Positions 1 to 6,934 of a stretch of 13,311 bases of DNA are shown here, in pieces. The stretch spans positions 1 through 13,311 of the forward strand of contig JAHENN010000159.1 of the NCBI GenBank assembly GCA_018609665.1, given 5' to 3'. The stretch is from Haloarculaceae archaeon (GTDB lineage Archaea; Halobacteriota; Halobacteria; Halobacteriales; Haloarculaceae). How positions within the stretch are numbered: position 1 is the first letter of the stretch; each line of letters opens with the position of its first letter. The position numbers were made by a program, and so were the translations under genes. The notes below the pieces were generated by a model. That model saw only the letters and a program-made list of their open reading frames with translations, searched no databases and had not been told where the DNA came from.

Positions 1-2
1 CC

Positions 3-860
3 GGACGGTACGAGAACGACACGCACGACGACGAGGGGTTCACGCTCGTCGTCTGGCCGACCGACGCGCCCGGCCCGGACGGGGAGTCGGCCTTCGAGGG
101 GCAGCAGGTGCCACAGTTGCCGGTAGACGGGTCGACGGCGTGGTACCACGAGGCAAGCGCCGGGACCGAGGTCTATCTGGTGCCGTCGGCCGAGAGCGTG
201 ACCGCGCCCGCACGGGTCGAGTTCACGCTCCACAACCACGCGCGAAAGCGAGTCGGTATCACCGATGGGCCGCTGTTCAAGCTCGTCGAAGGGTCGTGGT
301 ACCGCGTCAAATCGGGGCTGCCGCTAGCGCCCCTCAGAGTCGAGCCGGGCGAGACAGCGACGACGACGCTCGAACTCTTCGACGGCCCGCCGACCACCGA
401 CGACTACTGGGACGTCGGCCACCTCGGCGGCGGCCGGTACGCATACACGGTCACCCGGAGCAGCCAGGCGCGACGGGACGCTGCGGTGTTCGACCTCGAG
501 GCGCCGGCGGTGTCGCCGACACTCGATGCGGCCGTCGACGTCGACCGGGACGGTGAGGAGGTGGTGGTCACGACCCCCGGGTGGAACGACTCCGACGGAC
601 ACTCGCTGCGGTCGGAGCTGACCGTCGAGCGGACCGACCGTGGCGCTGACCGCCGGATTATCGCCGAACAGCTGTTCCGGCGGCGCTTCCGCGCGTACCG
701 CAACAGCCTGCTGGCCTTCGAACCCGGCGTCGAGCGCGTCCTGTTCCGGACGGACCGGGACACCGTCGACGAGGCTCCCGGCCTCGACGACCTCGAACTG
801 ACCGTCGCCCACGACGGTGAGCGGTTCCACGTCGAGGGCGAGCCCCCGTCGCGAGAGTGA
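3..860 (+). CDS. Hypothetical protein with probable Ig-like beta domains, 5' end outside window
   Basis: The reading frame is open from the left edge to a TGA at 858-860, so about 285 C-terminal residues are visible. The GTG at 108 is in frame but is probably not the start, because equally acidic, haloarchaeal-looking sequence continues upstream of it. I do not recognise a named family. The region coded by roughly 170-460 resembles an Ig-like beta-sandwich of the kind found in bacterial and archaeal lipoproteins: alternating hydrophobic strands, a FTLHNHA strand, then EGSWYRV, then VEPGETATTTLEL, then GGGRYAYTV. The last 120 residues are polar and strand-rich with no transmembrane segment. 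A signal peptide or lipobox, if present, lies outside the window. An extracellular or membrane-anchored location is inference. The gene ends 12 bp before the convergent aroC stop. Its codons look slightly less GC-biased than those of its neighbours. Confidence 0.75.
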   Translation, partial: GRYENDTHDDEGFTLVVWPTDAPGPDGESAFEGQQVPQLPVDGSTAWYHEASAGTEVYLVPSAESVTAPARVEFTLHNHARKRVGITDGPLFKLVEGSWYRVKSGLPLAPLRVEPGETATTTLELFDGPPTTDDYWDVGHLGGGRYAYTVTRSSQARRDAAVFDLEAPAVSPTLDAAVDVDRDGEEVVVTTPGWNDSDGHSLRSELTVERTDRGADRRIIAEQLFRRRFRAYRNSLLAFEPGVERVLFRTDRDTVDEAPGLDDLELTVAHDGERFHVEGEPPSRE

Positions 861-872
861 CGGCGCGGCCGG

Positions 873-2060
873 CTACTCGTTGCGAGGGCTGGAGGGGTGG
901 TAGTCGGTGTCGTACTCGCCGGGGCGGTCGTCGAGCCGGTCGGGGTTGATTCGGCCGTCCAGCAGCATGAAATCGAGGATGGTGACCCGCAGCATCGCCT
1001 CGACGACGGGGACGGCCCGCGGCGGCAGCGACGGGTCGTGGCGGCCGACGACGTGGACGTCCTTCTCCTCGCCGGTCTCCCAGTCGGCGGTCCGCTGTTC
1101 CTTCGGAATCGAGGTCGGCGCGTGCCAGGTCGCCTCCCCGTAGATGGGCTCGCCGGTCGTGATGCCGCCCTGGAGGCCGCCGTGGTCGTCGCCCACGGGA
1201 ACGGGGTCGCCCTCCCTGGCGACGGTGTCCGGCCGGGTGTCGCCGTCCTCGAAGGTCCAGTCCTCGTTGCGCTCGGCGCCGGGCACCGACGCCGCCGCCC
1301 GGCCGAGGCCGAACTCGACGGCCGTCGTCGCCGGGATCGCGAACATCGCCTGTCCCAGACGCGCGGGGAAACTGTCGAACCGCGGGGCGCCCAGCCCCCG
1401 CGGCACGCCCCGGGCCTCGAAGTAGATGGTGCCGCCGACGGAGTCGCCCCGCTCCTGGAACTCCTCGAGCAGCTCGCGCATCTCCGCGGCCGTCTCGGGG
1501 TCGGCACACCGCACCTCCGTCTCCTCGGTGTGTTCCAGCATCTCCTCGAACGTCACGTCGGGTGCCTCGAGGTCGTGCAACTGGTTGACGTGGGCCTTCA
1601 CCCGGACGTCGTACTCCGACTGTTCGAGCACCTGCTTGGCGACGGCGCCGGCGGCGACCCAGTTGACCGTCTCCCGGGCCGACGACCGGCCGCCGCCGCC
1701 CCAGTTACGCGTGCCGAACTTCGCCGAGTAGGTGTAGTCGCCGTGCGACGGCCGCGGCGCCGTCACGAACGGCTCGTACTTTCCCGAGCGGGCGTCCTTG
1801 TTCCGGATGACCATCCCGATGGGCGTGCCCGTGGTGTAGCCGTCGAGCGTCCCGGAGTTGATCGACACCTCGTCGGGCTCGCCCCGGGAGGTGGTGATCT
1901 GCGACTGGCCGGGCTTGCGGCGGTCCAGCTCCGCCTGGACGGCCGCCTCGTCGAGTTCGACCCCCGCCGGACAGCCGGAGACGGTGACGCCCATCGCATC
2001 GCCGTGGCTCTCCCCGAACGTCGACAGCTGGAAGAGCCGACCGAACCGGTTTCCGTTCAT
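873..2060 (-). CDS. aroC: Chorismate synthase
   Basis: AroC converts 5-enolpyruvylshikimate-3-phosphate to chorismate using reduced FMN. It is the last shikimate step and is cytosolic. The 395-residue product has the usual family length and all three signature regions. These are FGESHG at residues 15-20 with the catalytic-site His19, GGGRSSARET at 122-131, and RHDPSLPPRAVPVVEAM in the last quarter. RPSHGDYTY at 103-111 supplies the second conserved histidine (His106). An internal HGGLQGGITTGEPI stretch matches the substrate- and flavin-binding core. The ATG (complement of 2058-2060) is the natural start because MNGNRFGRLF is the conserved N-terminus. A TATA-like element lies 27 bp upstream. 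The gene is convergent with the hypothetical gene on its left and divergent from the IMPDH/GMPR-like gene on its right. aroA lies one gene away on the same strand but has its own promoter. Confidence 0.98.
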   Translation of the reverse strand: MNGNRFGRLFQLSTFGESHGDAMGVTVSGCPAGVELDEAAVQAELDRRKPGQSQITTSRGEPDEVSINSGTLDGYTTGTPIGMVIRNKDARSGKYEPFVTAPRPSHGDYTYSAKFGTRNWGGGGRSSARETVNWVAAGAVAKQVLEQSEYDVRVKAHVNQLHDLEAPDVTFEEMLEHTEETEVRCADPETAAEMRELLEEFQERGDSVGGTIYFEARGVPRGLGAPRFDSFPARLGQAMFAIPATTAVEFGLGRAAASVPGAERNEDWTFEDGDTRPDTVAREGDPVPVGDDHGGLQGGITTGEPIYGEATWHAPTSIPKEQRTADWETGEEKDVHVVGRHDPSLPPRAVPVVEAMLRVTILDFMLLDGRINPDRLDDRPGEYDTDYHPSSPRNE

Positions 2061-2083
2061 TACCTGCCCGTCGGAGCGCCGAA

Positions 2084-2091
2084 GGTTTAGC
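2084..2091 (-). promoter_or_regulatory. TATA-like element of aroC
   Basis: The minus strand reads GCTAAACC here, centred about 27 bp before the aroC ATG. That spacing puts transcription start at or next to the start codon, as in leaderless haloarchaeal transcripts. It is the most AT-rich spot in the aroC upstream region. Confidence 0.5.
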
Positions 2092-2134
2092 CTTGTTATT
2101 ACCGTCCGGTGTTGCCACGAGCCCCGGCGACGCC

Positions 2135-2142
2135 CTTATGAA
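2135..2142 (+). promoter_or_regulatory. TATA-like element of the IMPDH/GMPR-family gene
   Basis: CTTATGAA is centred about 36 bp before the ATG at 2174, predicting a leader of about 10 nt. A GAGGG at 2162-2166, just before the ATG, could act as a weak Shine-Dalgarno element. A second AT-rich stretch (TTGTTATTA, 2093-2101) is a possible alternative that would give a leader of about 50 nt. Confidence 0.4.
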
Positions 2143-2173
2143 TCGGCGTCGACTACGCATTGAGGGTTCGAAC

Positions 2174-3208
2174 ATGTCATACGAGACGGGACTGTCCTAC
2201 GACGACGTGCTGCTGGTGCCGCAGCGGTCGCCGGTCGACAGCCGGGAGTCGGTCGACCTCTCGACGGGGCTGGCCGACGGCCTCGAGCTGTCGGTGCCGG
2301 TCCTCAGCGCCGCGATGGACACCGTCACCGAGGCGGAGACGGCGGCGGCCGTCGCCGAGGCCGGCGGGATGGGCGTCGTCCACCGGTTCCTCGCGCCCGA
2401 CCGGCAGGCCGCGATGGTCCGGACGGTCGCCGACGACGGCCACCCCGTCGCCGGCGCCGTCGGCGTCGCCGAGTCGTACGTCGACCGCGCCGCCGCCCTG
2501 GTCGAGGCCGGCGCCGCGATGGTCGTCGTCGACGTCGCCCACGGACACATGGAGCGGGCGCTCGATGCGGTCGAGCGGCTGGCCGAGCGGTTCCCCGAGA
2601 CGCCGCTGTGTGCCGGCAACGTCGTCACCCGGGAGGCCGTCGCCGACCTCGCGGCGGCCGGCGCCGACTGCGTGAAGGTGGGCGTCGGCCCGGGGTCGCA
2701 CTGCACGACCCGGGAGGTGACCGGCTTCGGCGTCCCGCAGTTCACCGCCGTCGAGCGGTGTGCGGCGGCGGCCGACGACCACGGCGTGACCGTCGTCGCC
2801 GACGGCGGCGTCCGGGGGTCCGGCGACGCGGTGAAGGCGCTGCTGGCCGGCGCCGACGCCGTCATGATGGGCGGCTTCCTCGCCGGCTGCGAGGAGACCC
2901 CCGGCGAGGTCGTCGAGATCGACGGCGAGCGGTACAAGCGCTCCCGCGGGATGTCGACGGCCGCCGCCGCCGAGGACCGCGAGGACAAGGACGTCGACGT
3001 CGCCGCCGACGAGGGTGTCGAGGCCGTCACCGAGTACGTCGGCCCGGTCGGCCCGCGGCTCGAGGAGTTCGCCGCTGGCATCCGCTCGGGGCTGTCCTAC
3101 GCCGGCGCCCACGACCTCGAGACCGCCCGGCAGAACGCGGAGTTCATGCGGGTGACGCCGACGACGAAGCGACGCAACGGCGCCCACGGCTCCGCACGCA
3201 CGGAGTGA
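2174..3208 (+). CDS. IMP dehydrogenase / GMP reductase family protein lacking CBS domains
   Basis: The 344-residue product is a TIM-barrel oxidoreductase of the IMPDH/GMPR family. Conserved blocks are SYDDVLLVP near the N-terminus, SAAMDTVTE at 45-53, the catalytic loop GPGSHCTTR at 172-180 with the nucleophile Cys177, ADGGVRGSGD at 209-218, and RSGLSYAGA near the C-terminus. Full-length IMPDH is about 480-500 residues, with a CBS pair inserted after the GGMGVVH block. Here that block runs straight into GHPVAGAVGV, so the CBS pair is absent. The RGMST flap (258-262) resembles the RGMSS of GMP reductase rather than the RGMGS of IMPDH, and the flap Arg-Tyr pair of IMPDH is not evident. This favours GMP-to-IMP reduction, but archaeal CBS-less IMPDHs exist and the direction is unproven. 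ATG 2174 is preferred because the family start follows directly. An in-frame ATG at 2138 would add an unconserved Arg-rich dodecapeptide. Confidence 0.9.
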   Translation: MSYETGLSYDDVLLVPQRSPVDSRESVDLSTGLADGLELSVPVLSAAMDTVTEAETAAAVAEAGGMGVVHRFLAPDRQAAMVRTVADDGHPVAGAVGVAESYVDRAAALVEAGAAMVVVDVAHGHMERALDAVERLAERFPETPLCAGNVVTREAVADLAAAGADCVKVGVGPGSHCTTREVTGFGVPQFTAVERCAAAADDHGVTVVADGGVRGSGDAVKALLAGADAVMMGGFLAGCEETPGEVVEIDGERYKRSRGMSTAAAAEDREDKDVDVAADEGVEAVTEYVGPVGPRLEEFAAGIRSGLSYAGAHDLETARQNAEFMRVTPTTKRRNGAHGSARTE

Positions 3209-3210
3209 AA

Positions 3211-3226
3211 GGGGATGTACGTCCCC
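3211..3226 (+). terminator. Hairpin just after the IMPDH/GMPR-family stop codon
   Basis: GGGGATGTACGTCCCC starts 3 bp after the stop codon and folds into a stem of about seven pairs (one G-T) with a two-base loop. It has no immediate T tract. The T-rich DNA at 3279-3304 (TTTT, ATTT and CTTT runs) in the same convergent gap is a more archaeal-like transcript end for this gene. Confidence 0.3.
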
Positions 3227-3308
3227 AGGTGGACCACTGCTGTGCGCCGGCGGCAGCGCGGCCGGCGCATCGGCGAGCTTTTCAGGTTACGTATTTGAAA
3301 CTTTCGTC

Positions 3309-4619
3309 TCACGACGACCGCTCGACGGCGGCGCCGAGCCCCGACAGCGTCTCGAAGAAGTCCGGGAAGGAGACGTCGACGTGGCCCGCGCCCTCGACGG
3401 TCGTCGCGCCGTCGGCGACGACGCCGGCGACCGACAGCGCCATCACGACCCGGTGGTCGGCGTGGCCCGAGACGGTCGCCCCCTCCAGGCCGCCGCCGTC
3501 GACGACGAGTTCGTCCTCCCGCTCCTCGACGTCGACGCCCATCCGGTCGAGTTCCGTCGCCATCGCGGCCACCCGGTCGGTCTCCTTCAGCCGGACGTGC
3601 TCGCAGTCGGTGACGCGGGTCGTGCCGTCGGCGGCCGCCCCCAGCACCGCGATGGTGGGCAGCAGGTCCGGCGTGTCGGCGACGCCGACCTCGACGCCCT
3701 CCAGCGACGACGCCGCGACCCGCACCCGGCCGGCCTCCCGGTCCCAGGCGACGTCGGCGCCCATCCGCTCGAGGACGTCGACGATGGCGGCGTCGCCCTG
3801 CGCGCTCGGGCGGGCGCCCTCGACGACGAGGCCGTCGTCGGCCGCAAGCGCCCCCGCCGCCAGCAGGTACGACATCGAGGAGAAGTCCCCCGGGACCGCG
3901 TACTCGCCGCCGTCGGGGGCGTACGACTGGCCGCCGGCCACCCGGAAGCCGTCGGCGCCGGCGGCCCGGCTCCCGTCGCCGCCGACGACCGCGGCGTCGA
4001 CGCCGAAGTCGGCCAGCAGCTCCAGCGTGATGTCGACGTACGGCGCCGACTTCAGTTCGGTCGTCAGTTCCACCTCGACGCCCCGGTCGGTCACCGCCCC
4101 GGCCATCAGCAGCGCCGTGACGTACTGCGAGGAGACGTCGCCGCGGATCGAGACCGCGTCGCCGTCGACGCCGCCGCCGACGACCAGCGGCGCCTGCCCG
4201 TCGCCCCGGGTCGACTCGGCACGGGCGCCCAGGTCTCGCAGGGCCGAAAGCAGCGGTCCCTGCGGCCGCGACCGCAGCGAGTCGTCGCCGGTCAGCACCG
4301 TCAGCCCGTCGGCGAGGGCGGCGGTCGCGGCCGTCAGCCGCATCGTCGTCCCGCTGTTGCCGCAGTCGACGACGTCGGCGGGCGTCGCCGGGTGGCCGCC
4401 GAAGCCGTCGACCCGGAGGTCGTCGCTGACCCGGCTCGTCGCCCCGCCGAAGGCCTCGACGGCGCGGGCGGTCGCCCGGGTGTCGGCGCTGTCGAGCGGG
4501 CTCCGGACGACCGCGCCGTCGCCGTAGCCGGCCGCCAGAACCGCGCGGTGGGTGTAGCTCTTCGACGGCGGCGCGCGGGCGGTGCCGCCGAGCCGCGACG
4601 GCGAGATGGTGACGTCCAT
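3309..4619 (-). CDS. aroA: 3-phosphoshikimate 1-carboxyvinyltransferase (EPSP synthase)
   Basis: AroA joins phosphoenolpyruvate to shikimate-3-phosphate to give EPSP, the step before AroC. The 436-residue product has the normal length for the two-domain family. PPSKSYTHR at 17-25 carries the conserved Lys20. The family signature GNSGTTMRL is at 87-95. GDDSLRSRPQGPL follows, then DTPDLLPTIAVLGA with the catalytic-type Asp, RLKETDR at 343-349, and DHRVVMAL from residue 388. The ATG (complement of 4617-4619) precedes a conserved N-terminus and has a T-rich TATA-like element 26 bp upstream. The gene is divergent from the M24 peptidase gene across a 120-bp intergenic region and convergent with the IMPDH/GMPR-family gene. 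No frameshift or missing motif is visible. Confidence 0.98.
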   Translation of the reverse strand: MDVTISPSRLGGTARAPPSKSYTHRAVLAAGYGDGAVVRSPLDSADTRATARAVEAFGGATSRVSDDLRVDGFGGHPATPADVVDCGNSGTTMRLTAATAALADGLTVLTGDDSLRSRPQGPLLSALRDLGARAESTRGDGQAPLVVGGGVDGDAVSIRGDVSSQYVTALLMAGAVTDRGVEVELTTELKSAPYVDITLELLADFGVDAAVVGGDGSRAAGADGFRVAGGQSYAPDGGEYAVPGDFSSMSYLLAAGALAADDGLVVEGARPSAQGDAAIVDVLERMGADVAWDREAGRVRVAASSLEGVEVGVADTPDLLPTIAVLGAAADGTTRVTDCEHVRLKETDRVAAMATELDRMGVDVEEREDELVVDGGGLEGATVSGHADHRVVMALSVAGVVADGATTVEGAGHVDVSFPDFFETLSGLGAAVERSS

Positions 4620-4640
4620 GTCGGCCGCTCGTGGCGGCGG

Positions 4641-4648
4641 GAAAAGAG
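4641..4648 (-). promoter_or_regulatory. TATA-like element of aroA
   Basis: The minus strand reads CTCTTTTC here, centred about 26 bp before the aroA ATG in otherwise very GC-rich DNA. This suggests a leaderless transcript. Confidence 0.5.
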
Positions 4649-4710
4649 GCTACCGACGGCCCGGCGGCCGGCAGCGGACGGCCGGCGGCCGGAACGCGGC
4701 GACGACAACC

Positions 4711-4717
4711 CCTAAGA
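4711..4717 (+). promoter_or_regulatory. TATA-like element of the M24 peptidase gene
   Basis: CCTAAGA is centred about 26 bp before the ATG at 4740, which again fits a leaderless start. It shares the aroA-peptidase divergent region. Confidence 0.45.
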
Positions 4718-4739
4718 CGACGCCGCCCCGCCGTCCGGT

Positions 4740-5909
4740 ATGGACCCGGACCTCTCGGAGCTCGACGCGCACCTGGAGTCGGTCGGCGCCGACGGCTACC
4801 TCGTCGAGGCCGACGGCGACGACTCCGACCAGCGGTACCTCTCGGGGTTCAGCGCCCCCGACCCGTTCGTGACGCTGTACACCGGCGAGACGCACCTGCT
4901 CGTGTCGGCGCTGGAGTACGGCCGCGCCGAGCGGACCGCCCGCGCCGACGGCGTCGAGCGGCACTCGGCGTACGGCCACCGCCAGAAGGTCGAGGAGTAC
5001 GGCCGGGCGGAGGGCGGCCACCGGACGCTGGCGGCGTTCCTCGAGGCCCACGACGCGGCGTCGGTCCTCGCGCCCGACGACTTCCCGCTGGGGACCGCCG
5101 ACGGCCTCCGGGAGCTGGGCGTCGAGGTGACGGTCGACCGCGAGGACGTCCTCGCGGACATCCGGGCGACGAAGACCGACGAGGAGGTCGACCACGTCCG
5201 GACGGCCCAGCGGGCCAACGAGGCGGCGATGGCCCGTGCCGAGGAACTCCTCGCCGGCGCCGACGTCGACGACGGTACGCTCGTCCGCGACGGCGAGCCG
5301 CTGACCTCGGAGCTCGTCAAGCAGGAAATCGAGATCGAGCTGCTGCGGCACGGCTGCAACCTCGACGAGGCCATCGTCGCCTGCGGCGCCGACGCCGCCG
5401 ACCCCCACGACCGCGGCTCCGGGCCGCTCGCGGCCGGCGAGCCGGTCATCGTCGACATCTTCCCGACGTCGAAGGAGACCGGCTACTTCGCGGACATGAC
5501 CCGGACGTTCTGCGTCGGCGAGCCCTCGGAGACCGTCCGGGAGTGGTACGACCTGACCCTGGAGGCCCAGGAGGCGGCGCTGGCGAGAATCGAGGCCGGC
5601 GTCTCCGGCAGCGAGGTCCACGGTGCCGTCTGCGACGTCTACGAGGACGCCGGCCTGCCGACGCTGCGGGCCGACGCGTCGACCGAGACCGGCTTCATCC
5701 ACACGACCGGCCACGGCGTCGGCCTCGACATCCACGAGTACCCGCGGCTCTCCACGCAGGCGAACGAACTCGAAGCGGGCCAGGTCGTCACCGTCGAGCC
5801 GGGGCTGTACGACCCCGCGGTCGGCGGCGTCCGGATCGAGGACCTGGTCGTCGTCACCGAGGACGGCCACGAGAACCTCACCGACTACGAGAAGGAACTC
5901 CGGCTCTGA
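4740..5909 (+). CDS. M24-family aminopeptidase, Xaa-Pro dipeptidase type
   Basis: The 389-residue product is a cytosolic metallopeptidase of the M24 (pita-bread) family, expected to cleave Xaa-Pro bonds in peptides. An N-terminal creatinase-like domain covers about residues 1-140, and the catalytic domain follows. All five metal ligands of the family are visible: Asp239 (IVDIFP), Asp252 (FADMTRTF), His325 (TTGHGVG), Glu353 (TVEPGLY) and Glu367 (RIED). This two-metal set argues for an active enzyme. The ATG lies about 26 bp after a TATA-like element. The gene is divergent from aroA. Just past its 3' end, after only 9 bp, is the VapB-VapC remnant on the opposite strand. The exact specificity (aminopeptidase P or prolidase) cannot be read from sequence. 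Methionine aminopeptidase is unlikely given the creatinase N-domain. Confidence 0.92.
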   Translation: MDPDLSELDAHLESVGADGYLVEADGDDSDQRYLSGFSAPDPFVTLYTGETHLLVSALEYGRAERTARADGVERHSAYGHRQKVEEYGRAEGGHRTLAAFLEAHDAASVLAPDDFPLGTADGLRELGVEVTVDREDVLADIRATKTDEEVDHVRTAQRANEAAMARAEELLAGADVDDGTLVRDGEPLTSELVKQEIEIELLRHGCNLDEAIVACGADAADPHDRGSGPLAAGEPVIVDIFPTSKETGYFADMTRTFCVGEPSETVREWYDLTLEAQEAALARIEAGVSGSEVHGAVCDVYEDAGLPTLRADASTETGFIHTTGHGVGLDIHEYPRLSTQANELEAGQVVTVEPGLYDPAVGGVRIEDLVVVTEDGHENLTDYEKELRL

Positions 5910-5918
5910 GGGTCGGTC

Positions 5919-6212
5919 GGACTCGATATCGACGCCGAGCCGGTCGAAACAGGCCGCGTTTCCCGCGAGCACGGGCTCGTCGAGGCCGTCGGCCGTCGCC
6001 GCGATGATCGCGTCGCCGTCGTCGACCGGAGCGCCCTCGTTCCCGAGGCGTCCCGAGAGCGCCCCGGCTTTCCGCATCACCGCTGTCTCGAGGAGCGAAC
6101 GCTCGCCCGCGAGCCGAGGGACGGCCTCCGAGAACGTCTCGTCGTCGCGCCTGTGCGCTGCCAGCCGCTCGTAGGCCTCCTCCGAGAGCCGGATGCGCCT
6201 CGACGCACGCAT
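5919..6212 (-). pseudogene. Fused, truncated VapB-VapC toxin-antitoxin remnant
   Basis: Residues 1-41 match a haloarchaeal VapB-type antitoxin N-terminus: basic MRASRRIRLS, then EEAYERLAAH, then DETFSEAVPRLAGERSLLE. The frame then passes without a break into the C-terminal half of a PIN-domain VapC toxin (residues 42-98): RKAGALSGRL, then DGDAIIAATA with the third PIN acidic residue (Asp67), then EPVLAGNAACFDRLGVDIES. The antitoxin's C-terminal toxin-binding tail is missing. So is the first half of the toxin, including the first PIN aspartate and the conserved glutamate, so no active nuclease can form. I infer an internal deletion that joined two adjacent genes. No stop follows residue 98; the frame runs on antisense through the M24 peptidase gene, so the original 3' end is also lost. 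A TATA-like element remains 28 bp upstream. It could instead be a residual DNA-binding protein. Confidence 0.7.
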
Positions 6213-6234
6213 GCGGTCGTGGGCAGGGTCGGAC

Positions 6235-6243
6235 CGTTATGAT
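6235..6243 (-). promoter_or_regulatory. TATA-like element before the VapB-VapC remnant
   Basis: The minus strand reads ATCATAACG here, centred about 27-28 bp before the ATG at 6212. The promoter position appears to survive although the gene it drives is broken. Confidence 0.35.
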
Positions 6244-6260
6244 GCCGTTCGGCTCCGATC

Positions 6261-6740
6261 TCAGTTCAGTCGCCAGAACCGGTAATTGAGGACGGCGGCG
6301 AACGTCACCCACAGCAGATACGGGACGAGGAGCGCCGCGGCCCGCCGGTCGACCCGGTCGAAGGCGACGACCGTCGCGGCGACGAGGACCCACAGCGCGA
6401 CGACGACGCCGAGACCGACCAGCAGCGCCTCCAGCGCGAAGAAGGCGGGCGTCCAGGCGACGTTGAAGACCATCTGGAGGCCGAACAGCGCGAGCGCGAC
6501 CCGCCGCCCGTCGGCGTCGCTCCGCCAGACCAGCCACAGCGCGACGCCCATCAGCGCGAACAGCGCGGTCCAGACGACGCCGAAGACGACCGGCGGCGGG
6601 TACAGCGCCGGCTTCTCCAGCGCCCGGAACCACGCGCTGTCCGGGCCGCCTTGCAGCGCCGGCGCCGCGCCGACGGCGTTGACCAGCAGGACGAATCCGA
6701 GCGCACGGGCCGTCTCGCCGGCGTCCGGGGTTGCGACCAT
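6261..6740 (-). CDS. tspO: TspO/MBR family membrane protein
   Basis: The 159-residue product is an integral membrane protein of the TspO (tryptophan-rich sensory protein / peripheral benzodiazepine receptor) family. These proteins bind tetrapyrroles and sterol-like ligands and affect pigment or stress responses in bacteria and archaea. Five hydrophobic segments are visible (about 11-29, 52-71, 82-101, 104-126, 134-152). Family landmarks are AWFRALEKP at 36-44, PPPVVFGVVWT at 48-58, the Q89-N93-W96 face of the third helix, and PYLLW (140-144) with LN (151-152) in the last helix. I chose the ATG at 6740, which has a TATA-like element 27 bp upstream. An in-frame TTG at 6785 would add a non-hydrophobic N-terminal stretch and lies beyond that element. 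The gene is divergent from tyrA. No partner gene indicates its ligand. Confidence 0.93.
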   Translation of the reverse strand: MVATPDAGETARALGFVLLVNAVGAAPALQGGPDSAWFRALEKPALYPPPVVFGVVWTALFALMGVALWLVWRSDADGRRVALALFGLQMVFNVAWTPAFFALEALLVGLGVVVALWVLVAATVVAFDRVDRRAAALLVPYLLWVTFAAVLNYRFWRLN

Positions 6741-6762
6741 GCCGGGGGGCTCGGGAGGCGCC

Positions 6763-6771
6763 CACGTAACC
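6763..6771 (-). promoter_or_regulatory. TATA-like element of tspO
   Basis: The minus strand reads GGTTACGTG here, centred about 27 bp before the ATG at 6740. This supports that start over the upstream TTG. Confidence 0.4.
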
Positions 6772-6902
6772 GTCACGCTCGGCAAACTACAAACGGCCCG
6801 CCCGCGTACCGCCGGTGGCGGCGATGATGAGGCTCGTACCCCCGGTCCGAGCCCCGTGTGACGACGCCTTCTCCTGAGCCGCCTTCCGTGCCCGCTTGGA
6901 AG

Positions 6903-6910
6903 CGCTTTTG
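6903..6910 (+). promoter_or_regulatory. TATA-like element of the tyrA-Rsm22-like operon
   Basis: CGCTTTTG is centred about 28 bp before the ATG at 6935, indicating a leaderless start. It lies downstream of the in-frame TTG at 6896, which argues against that codon as the initiator. Confidence 0.5.
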
Positions 6911-6934
6911 GGCGGCGACCGGCTATCCGACGGC

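Noticed and set aside
897..2090. Long open frame on the plus strand antisense to aroC
   Set aside because: It is Arg/Gly/Val-rich with no family motif and mirrors the high-GC codon pattern of aroC, which has every chorismate synthase signature.
2162..2173. GGTTCGAAC, resembling a tRNA T-loop, just before the IMPDH/GMPR start
   Set aside because: No acceptor, D or anticodon arms can be formed around it, and it lies between a promoter-like element and a start codon.
2138..2173. Upstream in-frame ATG for the IMPDH/GMPR gene
   Set aside because: It would add an Arg-rich peptide not typical of the family, and the TATA-like element would fall on the start codon itself.
3381..4715. Long plus-strand open frame antisense to aroA
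   Set aside because: Arg-rich, low-complexity composition and complete overlap with a well-supported aroA; a shadow frame of GC-rich DNA.
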